Shown piece by piece: positions 20,229 to 32,967 of a stretch of DNA of 64,000 nt. Every line of letters begins with the position of its first letter. Positions within the stretch are counted from its first letter, which is position 1. The notes under the pieces are model-generated. The model was given only the letters and a program-made list of their open reading frames with translations. It was not told the origin of the DNA and searched no databases. This DNA is from Primula veris. Taxonomy: Eukaryota; Streptophyta; Magnoliopsida; Ericales; Primulaceae. The translations under genes were made by a program, and so were the position numbers. The stretch is taken from assembly GCA_963682055.1 (NCBI GenBank), contig OY821750.1, forward strand, positions 16,308,501 through 16,372,500, given 5' to 3'.

Positions 20229-22948
20229 GGTAATGTTCTTGAATATGTAGGGAATATTCCTCATTTTTTTCTTCGATTTATGGCCAATAGTAGACGGGTT
20301 TAACCGACTTTTTTGGTTTTCGACATTTTATTTATATTTGTATGGTTTAGGGTTTAGGGTTTAGGGTTTTGGTTTTAGGGCTTAGGGTTTTAGGTTTAGG
20401 GTTTAGGTAATGTTCTTCCATATGTAGGGAATATTCCTTATTTTTTTTCTTGGCTTTATGGCCAATAGTAGACGGGTTTAACCGACTTTTTTGGTTTTTG
20501 ACATTTTATTTATATTTGTATGGTTTAGGGTTTAGGGTTTCAGGTTTAGGGTTTAGGTAATGGTCTTGAATATGTAGGGAATATTCCTCATTTTTTCCTT
20601 TGATTTATGGCCAATACTAGACGGGTTTAACCGACTTTTTTGGTTGTCGACATTTTATTTATATTTGTATGGTTTAGGGTTTAGGGTTTTGGTTTTAGGG
20701 TTTAGGGTTTCAGGTTTAGGGTTTAGGTAATGGTCTTGAATATGTAGGGAATATTCCTCATTTTTTTCTTTGATTTATGGCCAATACTAGACGGGTTTAA
20801 CCCACTTTTTTGGTTTTTGACATTTTATTTATATTTGTATGGTTTAGGGTTTAGGGTTTTGGTTTTAGGGCTTAGGGTTTTAGGTTTAGGGTTTAGGTAA
20901 TGTTCTTCCATATGTAGGGAATATTCCTCATTTTTTTTCTTGGATTTATGGCCAATAGTAGACGGGTTTAACCGACTTTTTTGGTTGTCGACATTTTATT
21001 TATATTTGTATGGTTTAGGGTTTAGGGTTTTAGTTTTAGGGTTTAGGGTTTCAGGTTCAGGGTTTAGGTAATGTTCTTGAATATGTAGGGAATATTCCTC
21101 ATTTTTTTCTTCGATTTATGGCCAATAGTAGACGGGTTTAACCGACTTTTTTGGTTTTCGACATTTTATTTATATTTGTATGGTTTAGGGTTTAGGGTTT
21201 AGGATTTTGGTTTTAGGGCTTAGGGTTTTAGGTTTAGGGTTTAGGTAATGTTCTTCCATATGTAGGGAATATTCCTTTTTTTTTTTCTTGGATTTATGGC
21301 CAATAGTAGACGGGTTTAACCGACTTTTTTGGTTGTCGACATTTTATTTATATTTGTATGGTTTAGGGTTTAGGGTTTTGGTTTTAGGGTTTAGGGTTTC
21401 AGGTTTAGGGTTTAGGTAATGGTCTTGAATATGTAGGGAATATTCCTCATTTTTTTCTTTGATTTATGGCCAATACTAGACGGGTTTAACCGACTTTTTT
21501 GGTTGTCGACATTTTATTTATATTTGTATGGTTTTGGGTTTAGGGTTTTGGTTTTAGGGTTTAGGGTTTTAGGTTGAGGGTTTAGGTAATGTTCTTGAAT
21601 ATGTAGGGAATATTCCTCATTTTTTTCTTTGATTTATGGCCAATAGTAGACGGGTTTAACCGACGTTTTTGGTTTTTGACATTTTATTTATATTTGTATG
21701 GTTTAGGGTTTAGGGTTTTGGTTTTAGGGCTTAGGGTTTTAGGTTTAGGGTTTAGGTAATGTTCTTCCATATGTAGGGAATATTCCTCATTTTTTTTCTT
21801 GGATTTATGGCCAATAGTAGACGGGTTTAACCGACTTTTTTGGTTGTCGACATTTTATTTATATTTGTATGGTTTAGGGTTTAGGGTTTTGGTTTTAGGG
21901 TTTAGGGTTTCAGGTTCAGGGTTTAGGTAATGTTCTTGAATATGTAGGGAATATTCCTCATTTTTTTCTTCGATTTATGGCCAATAGTAGACGGGTTTAA
22001 CCGACTTTTTTGGTTTTTGACATTTTATTTATATTTGTATGGTTTAGGGTTTAGGGTTTTGGTTTTAGGGCTTAGGGTTTTACGTTTAGTGTTTAGGTAA
22101 TGTTCCTCCATATGTAGGGAATATTCCTCATTTTTTTTCTTGGATTTATGGCCAATAGTAGACGGGTTTAACCGACTTTTTTGGTTGTCGACCTTTTATT
22201 TATATTTGTATGGTTTAGGGTTTAGGGTTTTGGTTTTAGGGTTTAGGGTTTTAGGTTGAGGGTTTAGGTAATGTTCTTGAATATGTAGGGAATATTCCTC
22301 ATTTTTTTCTTTGATTTATGGCCAATAGTAGACGGGTTTAACCGACGTTTTTGGTTTTTGACATTTTATTTATATTTGTATGGTTTAGGGTTTAGGGTTT
22401 TGGTTTTAGGGCTTAGGGTTTTAGGTTTAGGGTTTAGGTAATGTTCTTCCATATGTAGGGAATATTCCTCATTTTTTTTCTTGGATTTATGGCCAATAGT
22501 AGACGGGTTTAACCGACTTTTTTGGTTGTCGACATTTTATTTATATTTGTATGGTTTAGGGTTTAGGGTTTTGGTTTTAGGGTTTAGGGTTTCAGGTTCA
22601 GGGTTTAGGTAATGTTCTTGAATATGTAGGGAATATTCCTCATTTTTTTCTTCGATTTATGGCCAATAGTAGACGGGTTTAACCGACTTTTTTGGTTTTT
22701 GACATTTTATTTATATTTGTATGGTTTAGGGTTTAGGGTTTTGGTTTTAGGGCTTAGGGTTTTACGTTTAGTGTTTAGGTAATGTTCCTCCATATGTAGT
22801 GAATATTCCTCATTTTTTTTCTTGGATTTATGGCCAATAGTAGACGGGTTTAACCGACTTTTTTGGTTGTCGACATTTTATTTATATTTGTATGGTTTAG
22901 GGTTTAGGGTTTTAGTTTTAGGGTTTAGGGTTTCAGGTTCTGGGTTTA
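20229..22948 (+). repeat. 16-monomer HOR unit 1, 2720 bp
   Basis: Starts at an A5 monomer. Marks in order: a 21-bp-deleted patch (about 20535), AACCCACTT (20801), TTTTAGTTTTAGGG (about 21030), TTTAGGATTTTGG (21201), an 11-base T tract (about 21286), TATGGTTTTGGG (about 21530), CCGACGTTTTT (about 21660), TCGACCTTTT (22191) and GTAGTGAAT (22800). All recur in the next units. TTGGCTTTATGG at about 20450 is private. Confidence 0.87.
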
Positions 22949-25900
22949 GGTAATGTTCTTGAATATGTAGGGAATATTCCTCATTTTTTTCTTCGATTTA
23001 TGGCCAATAGTAGACGGGTTTAACCGACTTTTTTGGTTTTCGACATTTTATTTATATTTGTATGGTTTAGGGTTTAGGGTTTAGGGTTTTGGTTTTAGGG
23101 CTTAGGGTTTTAGGTTTAGGGTTTAGGTAATGTTCTTCCATATGTAGGGAATATTCCTTATTTTTTTTCTTGGATTTATGGCCAATAGTAGACGGGTTTA
23201 ACCGACTTTTTTGGTTTTTGACATTTTATTTATATTTGTATGGTTTAGGGTTTAGGGTTTCAGGTTTAGGGTTTAGGTAATGGTCTTGAATATGTAGGGA
23301 ATATTCCTCATTTTTTCCTTTGATTTATGGCCAATACTAGACGGGTTTAACCGACTTTTTTGGTTGTCGACATTTTATTTATATTTGTATGGTTTAGAGT
23401 TTAGGGTTTTGGTTTTAGGGTTTAGGGTTTCAGGTTTAGGGTTTAGGTAATGGTCTTGAATATGTAGGGAATATTCCTCATTTTTTTCTTTGATTTATGG
23501 CCAATACTAGACGGGTTTAACCCACTTTTTTGGTTTTTGACATTTTATTTATATTTGTATGGTTTAGGGTTTAGGGTTTTGGTTTTAGGGCTTAGGGTTT
23601 TAGGTTTAGGGTTTAGGTAATGTTCTTCCATATGTAGGGAATATTCCTCATTTTTTTTCTTGGATTTATGGCCATTAGTAGACGGGTTTAACCGACTTTT
23701 TTGGTTGTCGACATTTTATTTATATTTGTATGGTTTAGGGTTTAGGGTTTTAGTTTTAGGGTTTAGGGTTTCAGGTTCAGGGTTTAGGTAATGTTCTTGA
23801 ATATGTAGGGAATATTCCTCATTTTTTTCTTCGATTTATGGCCAATAGTAGACGGGTTTAACCGACTTTTTTGGTTTTCGACATTTTATTTATATTTGTA
23901 TGGTTTAGGGTTTAGGGTTTAGGATTTTGGTTTTAGGGCTTAGGGTTTTAGGTTTAGGGTTTAGGTAATGTTCTTCCATATGTAGGGAATATTCCTTTTT
24001 TTTTTCTTGGATTTATGGCCAATAGTAGACGGGTTTAACCGACTTTTTTGGTTGTCGACATTTTATTTATATTTGTATGGTTTAGGGTTTAGGGTTTTGG
24101 TTTTAGGGTTTAGGGTTTCAGGTTTAGGGTTTAGGTAATGGTCTTGAATATGTAGGGAATATTCCTCATTTTTTTCTTTGATTTATGGCCAATACTAGAC
24201 GGGTTTAACCGACTTTTTTGGTTGTCGACATTTTATTTATATTTGTATGGTTTTGGGTTTAGGGTTTTGGTTTTAGGGTTTAGGGTTTTAGGTTGAGGGT
24301 TTAGGTAATGTTCTTGAATATGTAGGGAATATTCCTCATTTTTTTCTTTGATTTATGGCCAATAGTAGACGGGTTTAACCGACGTTTTTGGTTTTTGACA
24401 TTTTATTTATATTTGTATGGTTTAGGGTTTAGGGTTTTGGTTTTAGGGCTTAGGGTTTTAGGTTTAGGGTTTAGGTAATGTTCTTCCATATGTAGGGAAT
24501 ATTCCTCATTTTTTTTCTTGGATTTATGGCCAATAGTAGACGGGTTTAACCGACTTTTTTGGTTGTCGACATTTTATTTATATTTGTATGGTTTAGGGTT
24601 TAGGGTTTTGGTTTTAGGGTTTAGGGTTTCAGGTTCAGGGTTTAGGTAATGTTCTTGAATATGTAGGGAATATTCCTCATTTTTTTCTTCGATTTATGGC
24701 CAATAGTAGACGGGTTTAACCGACTTTTTTGGTTTTTGACATTTTATTTATATTTGTATGGTTTAGGGTTTAGGGTTTTGGTTTTAGGGCTTAGGGTTTT
24801 ACGTTTAGTGTTTAGGTAATGTTCCTCCATATGTAGGGAATATTCCTCATTTTTTTTCTTGGATTTATGGCCAATAGTAGACGGGTTTAACCGACTTTTT
24901 TGGTTGTCGACCTTTTATTTATATTTGTATGGTTTAGGGTTTAGGGTTTTGGTTTTAGGGTTTAGGGTTTTAGGTTGAGGGTTTAGGTAATGTTCTTGAA
25001 TATGTAGGGAATATTCCTCATTTTTTTCTTTGATTTATGGCCAATAGTAGACGGGTTTAACCGACGTTTTTGGTTTTTGACATTTTATTTATATTTGTAT
25101 GGTTTAGGGTTTAGGGTTTTGGTTTTAGGGCTTAGGGTTTAGGTAATGTTCTTCCATATGTAGGGAATATTCCTCATTTTTTTTCTTGGATTTATGGCCA
25201 ATAGTAGACGGGTTTAACCGACTTTTTTGGTTGTCGACATTTTATTTATATTTGTATGGTTTAGGGTTTAGGGTTTTGGTTTTAGGGTTTAGGGTTTCAG
25301 GTTCAGGGTTTAGGTAATGTTCTTGAATATGTAGGGAATATTCCTCATTTTTTTCTTCGATTTATGGCCAATAGTAGACGGGTTTAACCGACTTTTTTGG
25401 TTTTTGACATTTTATTTATATTTGTATGGTTTAGGGTTTAGGGTTTTGGTTTTAGGGCTTAGGGTTTTACGTTTAGTGTTTAGGTAATGTTCCTCCATAT
25501 GTAGGGAATATTCCTCATTTTTTTTCTTGGATTTATGGCCAATAGTAGACGGGTTTAACCGACTTTTTTGGTTGTCGACCTTTTATTTATATTTGTATGG
25601 TTTAGGGTTTAGGGTTTTGGTTTTAGGGTTTAGGGTTTTAGGTTGAGGGTTTAGGTAATGTTCTTGAATATGTAGGGAATATTCCTCATTTTTTTCTTTG
25701 ATTTATGGCCAATAGTAGACGGGTTTAACCGACGTTTTTGGTTTTTGACATTTTATTTATATTTGTATGGTTTAGGGTTTAGGGTTTTGGTTTTAGGGCT
25801 TAGGGTTTTAGGTTTAGGGTTTAGGTAATGTTCTTCCATATGTAGGGAATATTCCTCATTTTTTTTCTTGGATTTATGGCCAATAGTAGACGGGTTTAAC

Positions 25901-26335
25901 CGACTTTTTTGGTTGTCGACATTTTATTTATATTTGCATGGTTTAGGGTTTAGGGTTTTGGTTTTAGGGTTTAGGGTTTCAGGTTCAGGGTTTAGGTAAT
26001 GTTCTTGAATATGTAGGGAATATTCCTCATTTTTTTCTTCGATTTATGGCCAATAGTAGACGGGTTTAACCGACTTTTTTGGTTTTTGACATTTTATTTA
26101 TATTTGTATGGTTTAGGGTTTAGGGTTTTGGTTTTAGGGCTTAGGGTTTTACGTTTAGTGTTTAGGTAATGTTCCTCCATATGTAGGGAATATTCCTTAT
26201 TTTTTTTCTTGGATTTATGGCCAATAGTAGACGGGTTTAACCGACTTTTTTGGTTGTCGACATTTTATTTATATTTGTATGGTTTAGGGTTTAGGGTTTT
26301 GGTTTTAGGGTTTAGGGTTTCAGGTTCAGGGTTTA
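22949..26335 (+). repeat. 16-monomer HOR unit 2, expanded to 3387 bp
   Basis: AACCCACTT at 23521 and TTTAGGATTTTGG at 23921 sit at +2720 from unit 1; TCGACCTTTT at 24910 sits at +2719 because the T tract lost one base. The unit then repeats a four-monomer segment: TCGACCTTTT appears again at 25578, only 668 bp on. 668 is 682 minus 14, and the missing 14 bp are visible at about 25138, where CTTAGGGTTT runs directly into AGGTAATG. Confidence 0.87.
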
Positions 26336-29055
26336 GGTAATGTTCTTGAATATGTAGGGAATATTCCTCATTTTTTTCTTCGATTTATGGCCAATAGTAG
26401 ACGGGTTTAACCGACTTTTTTGGTTTTCGACATTTTATTTATATTTGTATGGTTTAGGGTTTAGGGTTTAGGGTTTTGGTTTTAGGGCTTAGGGTTTTAG
26501 GTTTAGGGTTTAGGTAATGTTCTTCCATATGTAGGGAATATTCCTTATTTTTTTTCTTGGATTTATGGCCAATAGTAGACGGGTTTAACCGACTTTTTTG
26601 GTTTTTGACATTTTATTTATATTTGTATGGTTTAGGGTTTAGGGTTTCAGGTTTAGGGTTTAGGTAATGGTCTTGAATATGTAGGGAATATTCCTCATTT
26701 TTTCCTTTGATTTATGGCCAATACTAGACGGGTTTAACCGACTTTTTTGGTTGTCGACATTTTATTTATATTTGTATGGTTTAGGGTTTAGGGTTTTGGT
26801 TTTAGGGTTTAGGGTTTCAGGTTTAGGGTTTAGGTAATGGTCTTGAATATGTAGGGAATATTCCTCATTTTTTTCTTTGATTTATGGCCAATACTAGACG
26901 GGTTTAACCCACTTTTTTGGTTTTTGACATTTTATTTATATTTGTATGGTTTAGGGTTTAGGGTTTTGGTTTTAGGGCTTAGGGTTTTAGGTTTAGGGTT
27001 TAGGTAATGTTCTTCCATATGTAGGGAATATTCCTCATTTTTTTTCTTGGATTTATGGCCATTAGTAGACGGGTTTAACCGACTTTTTTGGTTGTCGACA
27101 TTTTATTTATATTTGTATGGTTTAGGGTTTAGGGTTTTAGTTTTAGGGTTTAGGGTTTCAGGTTCAGGGTTTAGGTAATGTTCTTGAATATGTAGGGAAT
27201 ATTCCTCATTTTTTTCTTCGATTTATGGCCAATAGTAGACGGGTTTAACCGACTTTTTTGGTTTTCGACATTTTATTTATATTTGTATGGTTTAGGGTTT
27301 AGGGTTTAGGATTTTGGTTTTAGGGCTTAGGGTTTTAGGTTTAGGGTTTAGGTAATGTTCTTCCATATGTAGGGAATATTCCTTTTTTTTTTTCTTGGAT
27401 TTATGGCCAATAGTAGACGGGTTTAACCGACTTTTTTGGTTGTCGACATTTTATTTATATTTGTATGGTTTAGGGTTTAGGGTTTTGGTTTTAGGGTTTA
27501 GGGTTTCAGGTTTAGGGTTTAGGTAATGGTCTTGAATATGTAGGGAATATTCCTCATTTTTTTCTTTGATTTATGGCCAATACTAGACGGGTTTAACCGA
27601 CTTTTTTGGTTGTCGACATTTTATTTATATTTGTATGGTTTTGGGTTTAGGGTTTTGGTTTTAGGGTTTAGGGTTTTAGGTTGAGGGTTTAGGTAATGTT
27701 CTTGAATATGTAGGGAATATTCCTCATTTTTTTCTTTGATTTATGGCCAATAGTAGACGGGTTTAACCGACGTTTTTGGTTTTTGACATTTTATTTATAT
27801 TTGTATGGTTTAGGGTTTAGGGTTTTGGTTTTAGGGCTTAGGGTTTTAGGTTTAGGGTTTAGGTAATGTTCTTCCATATGTAGGGAATATTCCTCATTTT
27901 TTTTCTTGGATTTATGGCCAATAGTAGACGGGTTTAACCGACTTTTTTGGGTGTCGACATTTTATTTATATTTGTATGGTTTAGGGTTTAGGGTTTTGGT
28001 TTTAGGGTTTAGGGTTTCAGGTTCAGGGTTTAGGTAATGTTCTTGAATATGTAGGGAATATTCCTCATTTTTTTCTTCGATTTATGGCCAATAGTAGACG
28101 GGTTTAACCGACTTTTTTGGTTTTTGACATTTTATTTATATTTGTATGGTTTAGGGTTTAGGGTTTTGGTTTTAGGGCTTAGGGTTTTACGTTTAGTGTT
28201 TAGGTAATGTTCCTCCATATGTAGGGAATATTCCTCATTTTTTTTCTTGGATTTATGGCCAATAGTAGACGGGTTTAACCGACTTTTTTGGTTGTCGACC
28301 TTTTATTTATATTTGTATGGTTTAGGGTTTAGGGTTTTGGTTTTAGGGTTGAGGGTTTTAGGTTGAGGGTTTAGGTAATGTTCTTGAATATGTAGGGAAT
28401 ATTCCTCATTTTTTTCTTTGATTTATGGCCAATAGTAGACGGGTTTAACCGACGTTTTTGGTTTTTGACATTTTATTTATATTTGTATGGTTTAGGGTTT
28501 AGGGTTTTGGTTTTAGGGCTTAGGGTTTTAGGTTTAGGGTTTAGGTAATGTTCTTCCATATGTAGGGAATATTCCTCATTTTTTTTCTTGGATTTATGGC
28601 CAATAGTAGACGGGTTTAACCGACTTTTTTGGTTGTCGACATTTTATTTATATTTGTATGGTTTAGGGTTTAGGGTTTTGGTTTTAGGGTTTAGGGTTTC
28701 AGGTTCAGGGTTTAGGTAATGTTCTTGAATATGTAGGGAATATTCCTCATTTTTTTCTTCGATTTATGGCCAATAGTATACGGGTTTAACCGACTTTTTT
28801 GGTTTTTGACATTTTATTTATATTTGTATGGTTTAGGGTTTAGGGTTTTGGTTTTAGGGCTTAGGGTTTTACGTTTAGTGTTTAGGTAATGTTCCTCCAT
28901 ATGTAGTGAATATTCCTCATTTTTTTTCTTGGATTTATGGCCAATAGTAGACGGGTTTAACCGACTTTTTTGGTTGTCGACATTTTATTTATATTTGTAT
29001 GGTTTAGGGTTTAGGGTTTTAGTTTTAGGGTTTAGGGTTTCAGGTTCTGGGTTTA
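26336..29055 (+). repeat. 16-monomer HOR unit 3, 2720 bp
   Basis: AACCCACTT at 26908 and TTTAGGATTTTGG near 27308 lie 3387 bp after those of unit 2 and 6107 bp after those of unit 1; TCGACCTTTT at 28298 lies 2720 bp after 25578. GGCCATTAG (27058) is shared with unit 2 (23672) but not unit 1. GGTTCTGGG just before 29056 matches the one before 22949, at +6107. Confidence 0.87.
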
Positions 29056-31774
29056 GGTAATGTTCTTGAATATGTAGGGAATATTCCTCATTTTTTTCTT
29101 CGATTTATGGCCAATAGTAGACGGGTTTAACCGACTTTTTTGGTTTTCGACATTTTATTTATATTTGTATGGTTTAGGGTTTAGGGTTTAGGGTTTTGGT
29201 TTTAGGGCTTAGGGTTTTAGGTTTAGGGTTTAGGTAATGTTCTTCCATATGTAGGGAATATTCCTTATTTTTTTTCTTGGATTTATGGCCAATAGTAGAC
29301 GGGTTTAACCGACTTTTTTGGTTTTTGACATTTTATTTATATTTGTATGGTTTAGGGTTTAGGGTTTCAGGTTTAGGGTTTAGGTAATGGTCTTGAATAT
29401 GTAGGGAATATTCCTCATTTTTTCCTTTGATTTATGGCCAATACTAGACGGGTTTAACCGACTTTTTTGGTTGTCGACATTTTATTTATATTTGTATGGT
29501 TTAGGGTTTAGGGTTTTGGTTTTAGGGTTTAGGGTTTCAGGTTTAGGGTTTAGGTAATGGTCTTGAATATGTAGGGAATATTCCTCATTTTTTTCTTTGA
29601 TTTATGGCCAATACTAGACGGGTTTAACCGACTTTTTTGGTTTTTGATATTTTATTCATATTTGTATGGTTTAGGGTTTAGGGTTTTGGTTTTAGGGCTT
29701 AGGGTTTTAGGTTTAGGGTTTAGGTAATGTTCTTCCATATGTAGGGAATATTCCTCATTTTTTTTCTTGGATTTATGGCCAATAGTAGACGGGTTTAACC
29801 GACTTTTTTGGTTGTCGACATTTTATTTATATTTGCATGGTTTAGGGTTTAGGGTTTTGGTTTTAGGGTTTAGGGTTTCAGGTTCAGGGTTTAGGTAATG
29901 TTCTTGAATATGTAGGGAATATTCCTCATTTTTTTCTTCGATTTATGGCCAATAGTAGACGGGTTTAACCGACTTTTTTGGTTTTTGACATTTTATTTAT
30001 ATTTGTATGGTTTAGGGTTTAGGGTTTTGGTTTTAGGGCTTAGGGTTTTACGTTTAGTGTTTAGGTAATGTTCCTCCATATGTAGTGAATATTCCTCATT
30101 TTTTTTCTTGGATTTATGGCCAATAGTAGACGGGTTTAACCGACTTTTTTGGTTGTCGACATTTTATTTATATTTGTATGGTTTAGGGTTTAGGGTTTTA
30201 GTTTTAGGGTTTAGGGTTTCAGGTTCAGGGTTTAGGTAATGTTCTTGAATATGTAGGGAATATTCCTCATTTTTTTCTTCGATTTATGGCCAATAGTAGA
30301 CGGGTTTAACCGACTTTTTTGGTTTTCGACATTTTATTTATATTTGTATGGTTTAGGGTTTAGGGTTTTGGTTTTAGGGTTTAGGGTTTCAGGTTCAGGG
30401 TTTAGGTAATGTTCTTGAATATGTAGAGAATATTCCTCATTTTTTTCTTCGATTTATGGCCAATAGTAGACGGGTTTAACCGACTTTTTTGGTTTTTGAC
30501 ATTTTATTTATATTTGTATGGTTTAGGGTTTAGGGTTTTGGTTTTAGGGCTTAGGGTTTTAGGTTTAGGGTTTAGGTAATGTTCTTCCATATGTAGGGAA
30601 TATTCCTCATTTTTTTTCTTGGATTTATGGCCAATAGTAGACGGGTTTAACCGACTTTTTTGGTTGTCGACATTTTATTTATATTTGTATGGTTTAGGGT
30701 TTAGGGTTTTGGTTTTAGGGTTTAGGGTTTCAGGTTCAGGGTTTAGGTAATGGTCTTGAATATGTAGGGAATATTCCTCATTTTTTTCTTCGATTTACGG
30801 CCAATAGTAGACGGGTTTAACCGACTTTTTTGGTTTTCGACATTTTATTTATATTTGTATGGTTTAGGGTTTAGGGTTTAGGATTTTGGTTTTAGGGCTT
30901 AGGGTTTTAGGTTTAGGGTTTAGGTAATGTTCTTCCATATGTAGGGAATATTCCTTTTTTTTTTCTTGGATTTATGGCCAATAGTAGACGGGTTTAACCC
31001 ACTTTTTTGGTTGTCGACATTTTATTTATATTTGTATGGTTTAGGGTTTAGGGTTTTGGTTTTAGGGTTTAGGGTTTCAGGTTTAGGGTTTAGGTAATGG
31101 TCTTGAATATGTAGGGAATATTCCTCATTTTTTTCTTTGATTTATGGCCAATACTAGACGGGTTTAACCCACTTTTTTGGTTTTTGACATTTTATTTATA
31201 TTTGTATGGTTTAGGGTTTAGGGTTTTGGTTTTAGGGCTTAGGGTTTTAGGTTTAGGGTTTAGGTAATGTTCTTCCATATGTAGGGAATATTCCTCATTT
31301 TTTTTCTTGGATTTATGGCCAATAGTAGACGGGTTTAACCGACTTTTTTGGTTGTCGACATTTTATTTATATTTGTATGGTTTAGGGTTTAGGGTTTTGG
31401 TTTTAGGGTTTAGGGTTTCAGGTTCAGGGTTTAGGTAATGTTCTTGAATATGTAGGGAATATTCCTCATTTTTTTCTTCGATTTATGGCCAATAGTAGAC
31501 GGGTTTAACCGACTTTTTTGGTTTTTGACATTTTATTTATATTTGTATGGTTTAGGGTTTAGGGTTTTGGTTTTAGGGCTTAGGGTTTTACGTTTAGTGT
31601 TTAGGTAATGTTCCTCCATATGTAGGGAATATTCCTCATTTTTTTTCTTGGATTTATGGCCAATAGTAGACGGGTTTAACCGACTTTTTTGGTTGTCGAC
31701 CTTTTATTTATATTTGTATGGTTTAGGGTTTAGGGTTTTGGTTTTAGGGTTTAGGGTTTTAGGTTGAGGGTTTA
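29056..31774 (+). repeat. Partial fourth HOR unit, then an irregular monomer mix
   Basis: About the first 550 bp continue as the start of a further 2720-bp unit (A5, shortened B, A4/B hybrid, A4). It then switches to a sequence with TTGATATTTTATTCAT (about 29644) and TTTGCATGG (about 29835), both known from 10.5 and 13.1 kb. The rest mixes A1, A5, A4 and B monomers with AACCCAC at 30998 and 31167 and a private GTAGAGAAT near 30424. I see no higher-order period in 29.7-31.7 kb. Confidence 0.8.
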
Positions 31775-32967
31775 GGTAATGTTCTTGAATATGTAGGGAA
31801 TATTCCTCATTTTTTTCTTTGATTTATGGCCAATAGTAGACGGGTTTAACCGACGTTTTTGGTTTTTGACATTTTATTTATATTTGTATGGTTTAGGGTT
31901 TAGGGTTTTGGTTTTAGGGCTTAGGGTTTTAGGTTTAGGGTTTAGGTAATGTTCTTCCATATGTAGGGAATATTCCTCATTTTTTTTCTTGGATTTATGG
32001 CCAATAGTAGACGGGTTTAACCGACTTTTTTGGTTGTCGACATTTTATTTATATTTGTATGGTTTAGGGTTTAGGGTTTTGGTTTTAGGGTTTAGGGTTT
32101 CAGGTTCAGGGTTTAGGTAATGTTCTTGAATATGTAGGGAATATTCCTCATTTTTTTCTTCGATTTATGGCCAATAGTAGACGGGTTTAACCGACTTTTT
32201 TGGTTTTTGACATTTTATTTATATTTGTATGGTTTAGGGTTTAGGGTTTTGGTTTTAGGGCTTAGGGTTTTACGTTTAGTGTTTAGGTAATGTTCCTCCA
32301 TATGTAGTGAATATTCCTCATTTTTTTTCTTGGATTTATGGCCAATAGTAGACGGGTTTAACCGACTTTTTTGGTTGTCGACATTTTATTTATATTTGTA
32401 TGGTTTAGGGTTTAGGGTTTTAGTTTTAGGGTTTAGGGTTTCAGGTTCAGGGTTTAGGTAATGTTCTTGAATATGTAGGGAATATTCCTCATTTTTTTCT
32501 TCGATTTATGGCCAATAGTAGACGGGTTTAACCGACTTTTTTGGTTTTTGAAATTTTATTTATATTTGTATGGTTTAGGGTTTAGGGTATTGGTTTTAGG
32601 GTTTAGGGTTTCAGGTTTAGGGTTTAGGTAATGGTCTTGAATATATAGGGAATATTCCTCATTTTTTTCTTTGATTTATGGCCAATACTAGACGGGTTTA
32701 ACCGACTTTTTTGGTTTTTGACATTTTATTTATATTTGTATGGTTTAGGGTTTAGGGTTTTGGTTTTAGGGCTTAGGGTTTTAGGTTTAGGGTTTAGGTA
32801 ATGTTCTTCCATATGTAGGGAATATTCCTCATTTTTTTTCTTGGATTTATGGCCAATAGTAGACGGGTTTAACCGACTTTTTTGGTTGTCGACCTTTTAT
32901 TTATATTTGTATGGTTTAGGGTTTAGGGTTTTGGTTTTAGGGTTTAGGGTTTTAGGTTGAGGGTTTA
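31775..32967 (+). repeat. Seven-monomer HOR unit 1, 1193 bp
   Basis: Order A3-B-A1-B(GTAGTGAAT)-A1(GAAATTTT)-A4-B. Marks: TTTAGGGTATTGG at about 32581 and GAATATATAGGG near 32640, each found again 1193 bp downstream. Two A monomers stand side by side (A1 then A4), so the A-B alternation is broken once per unit and the unit is odd-numbered. Confidence 0.87.
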
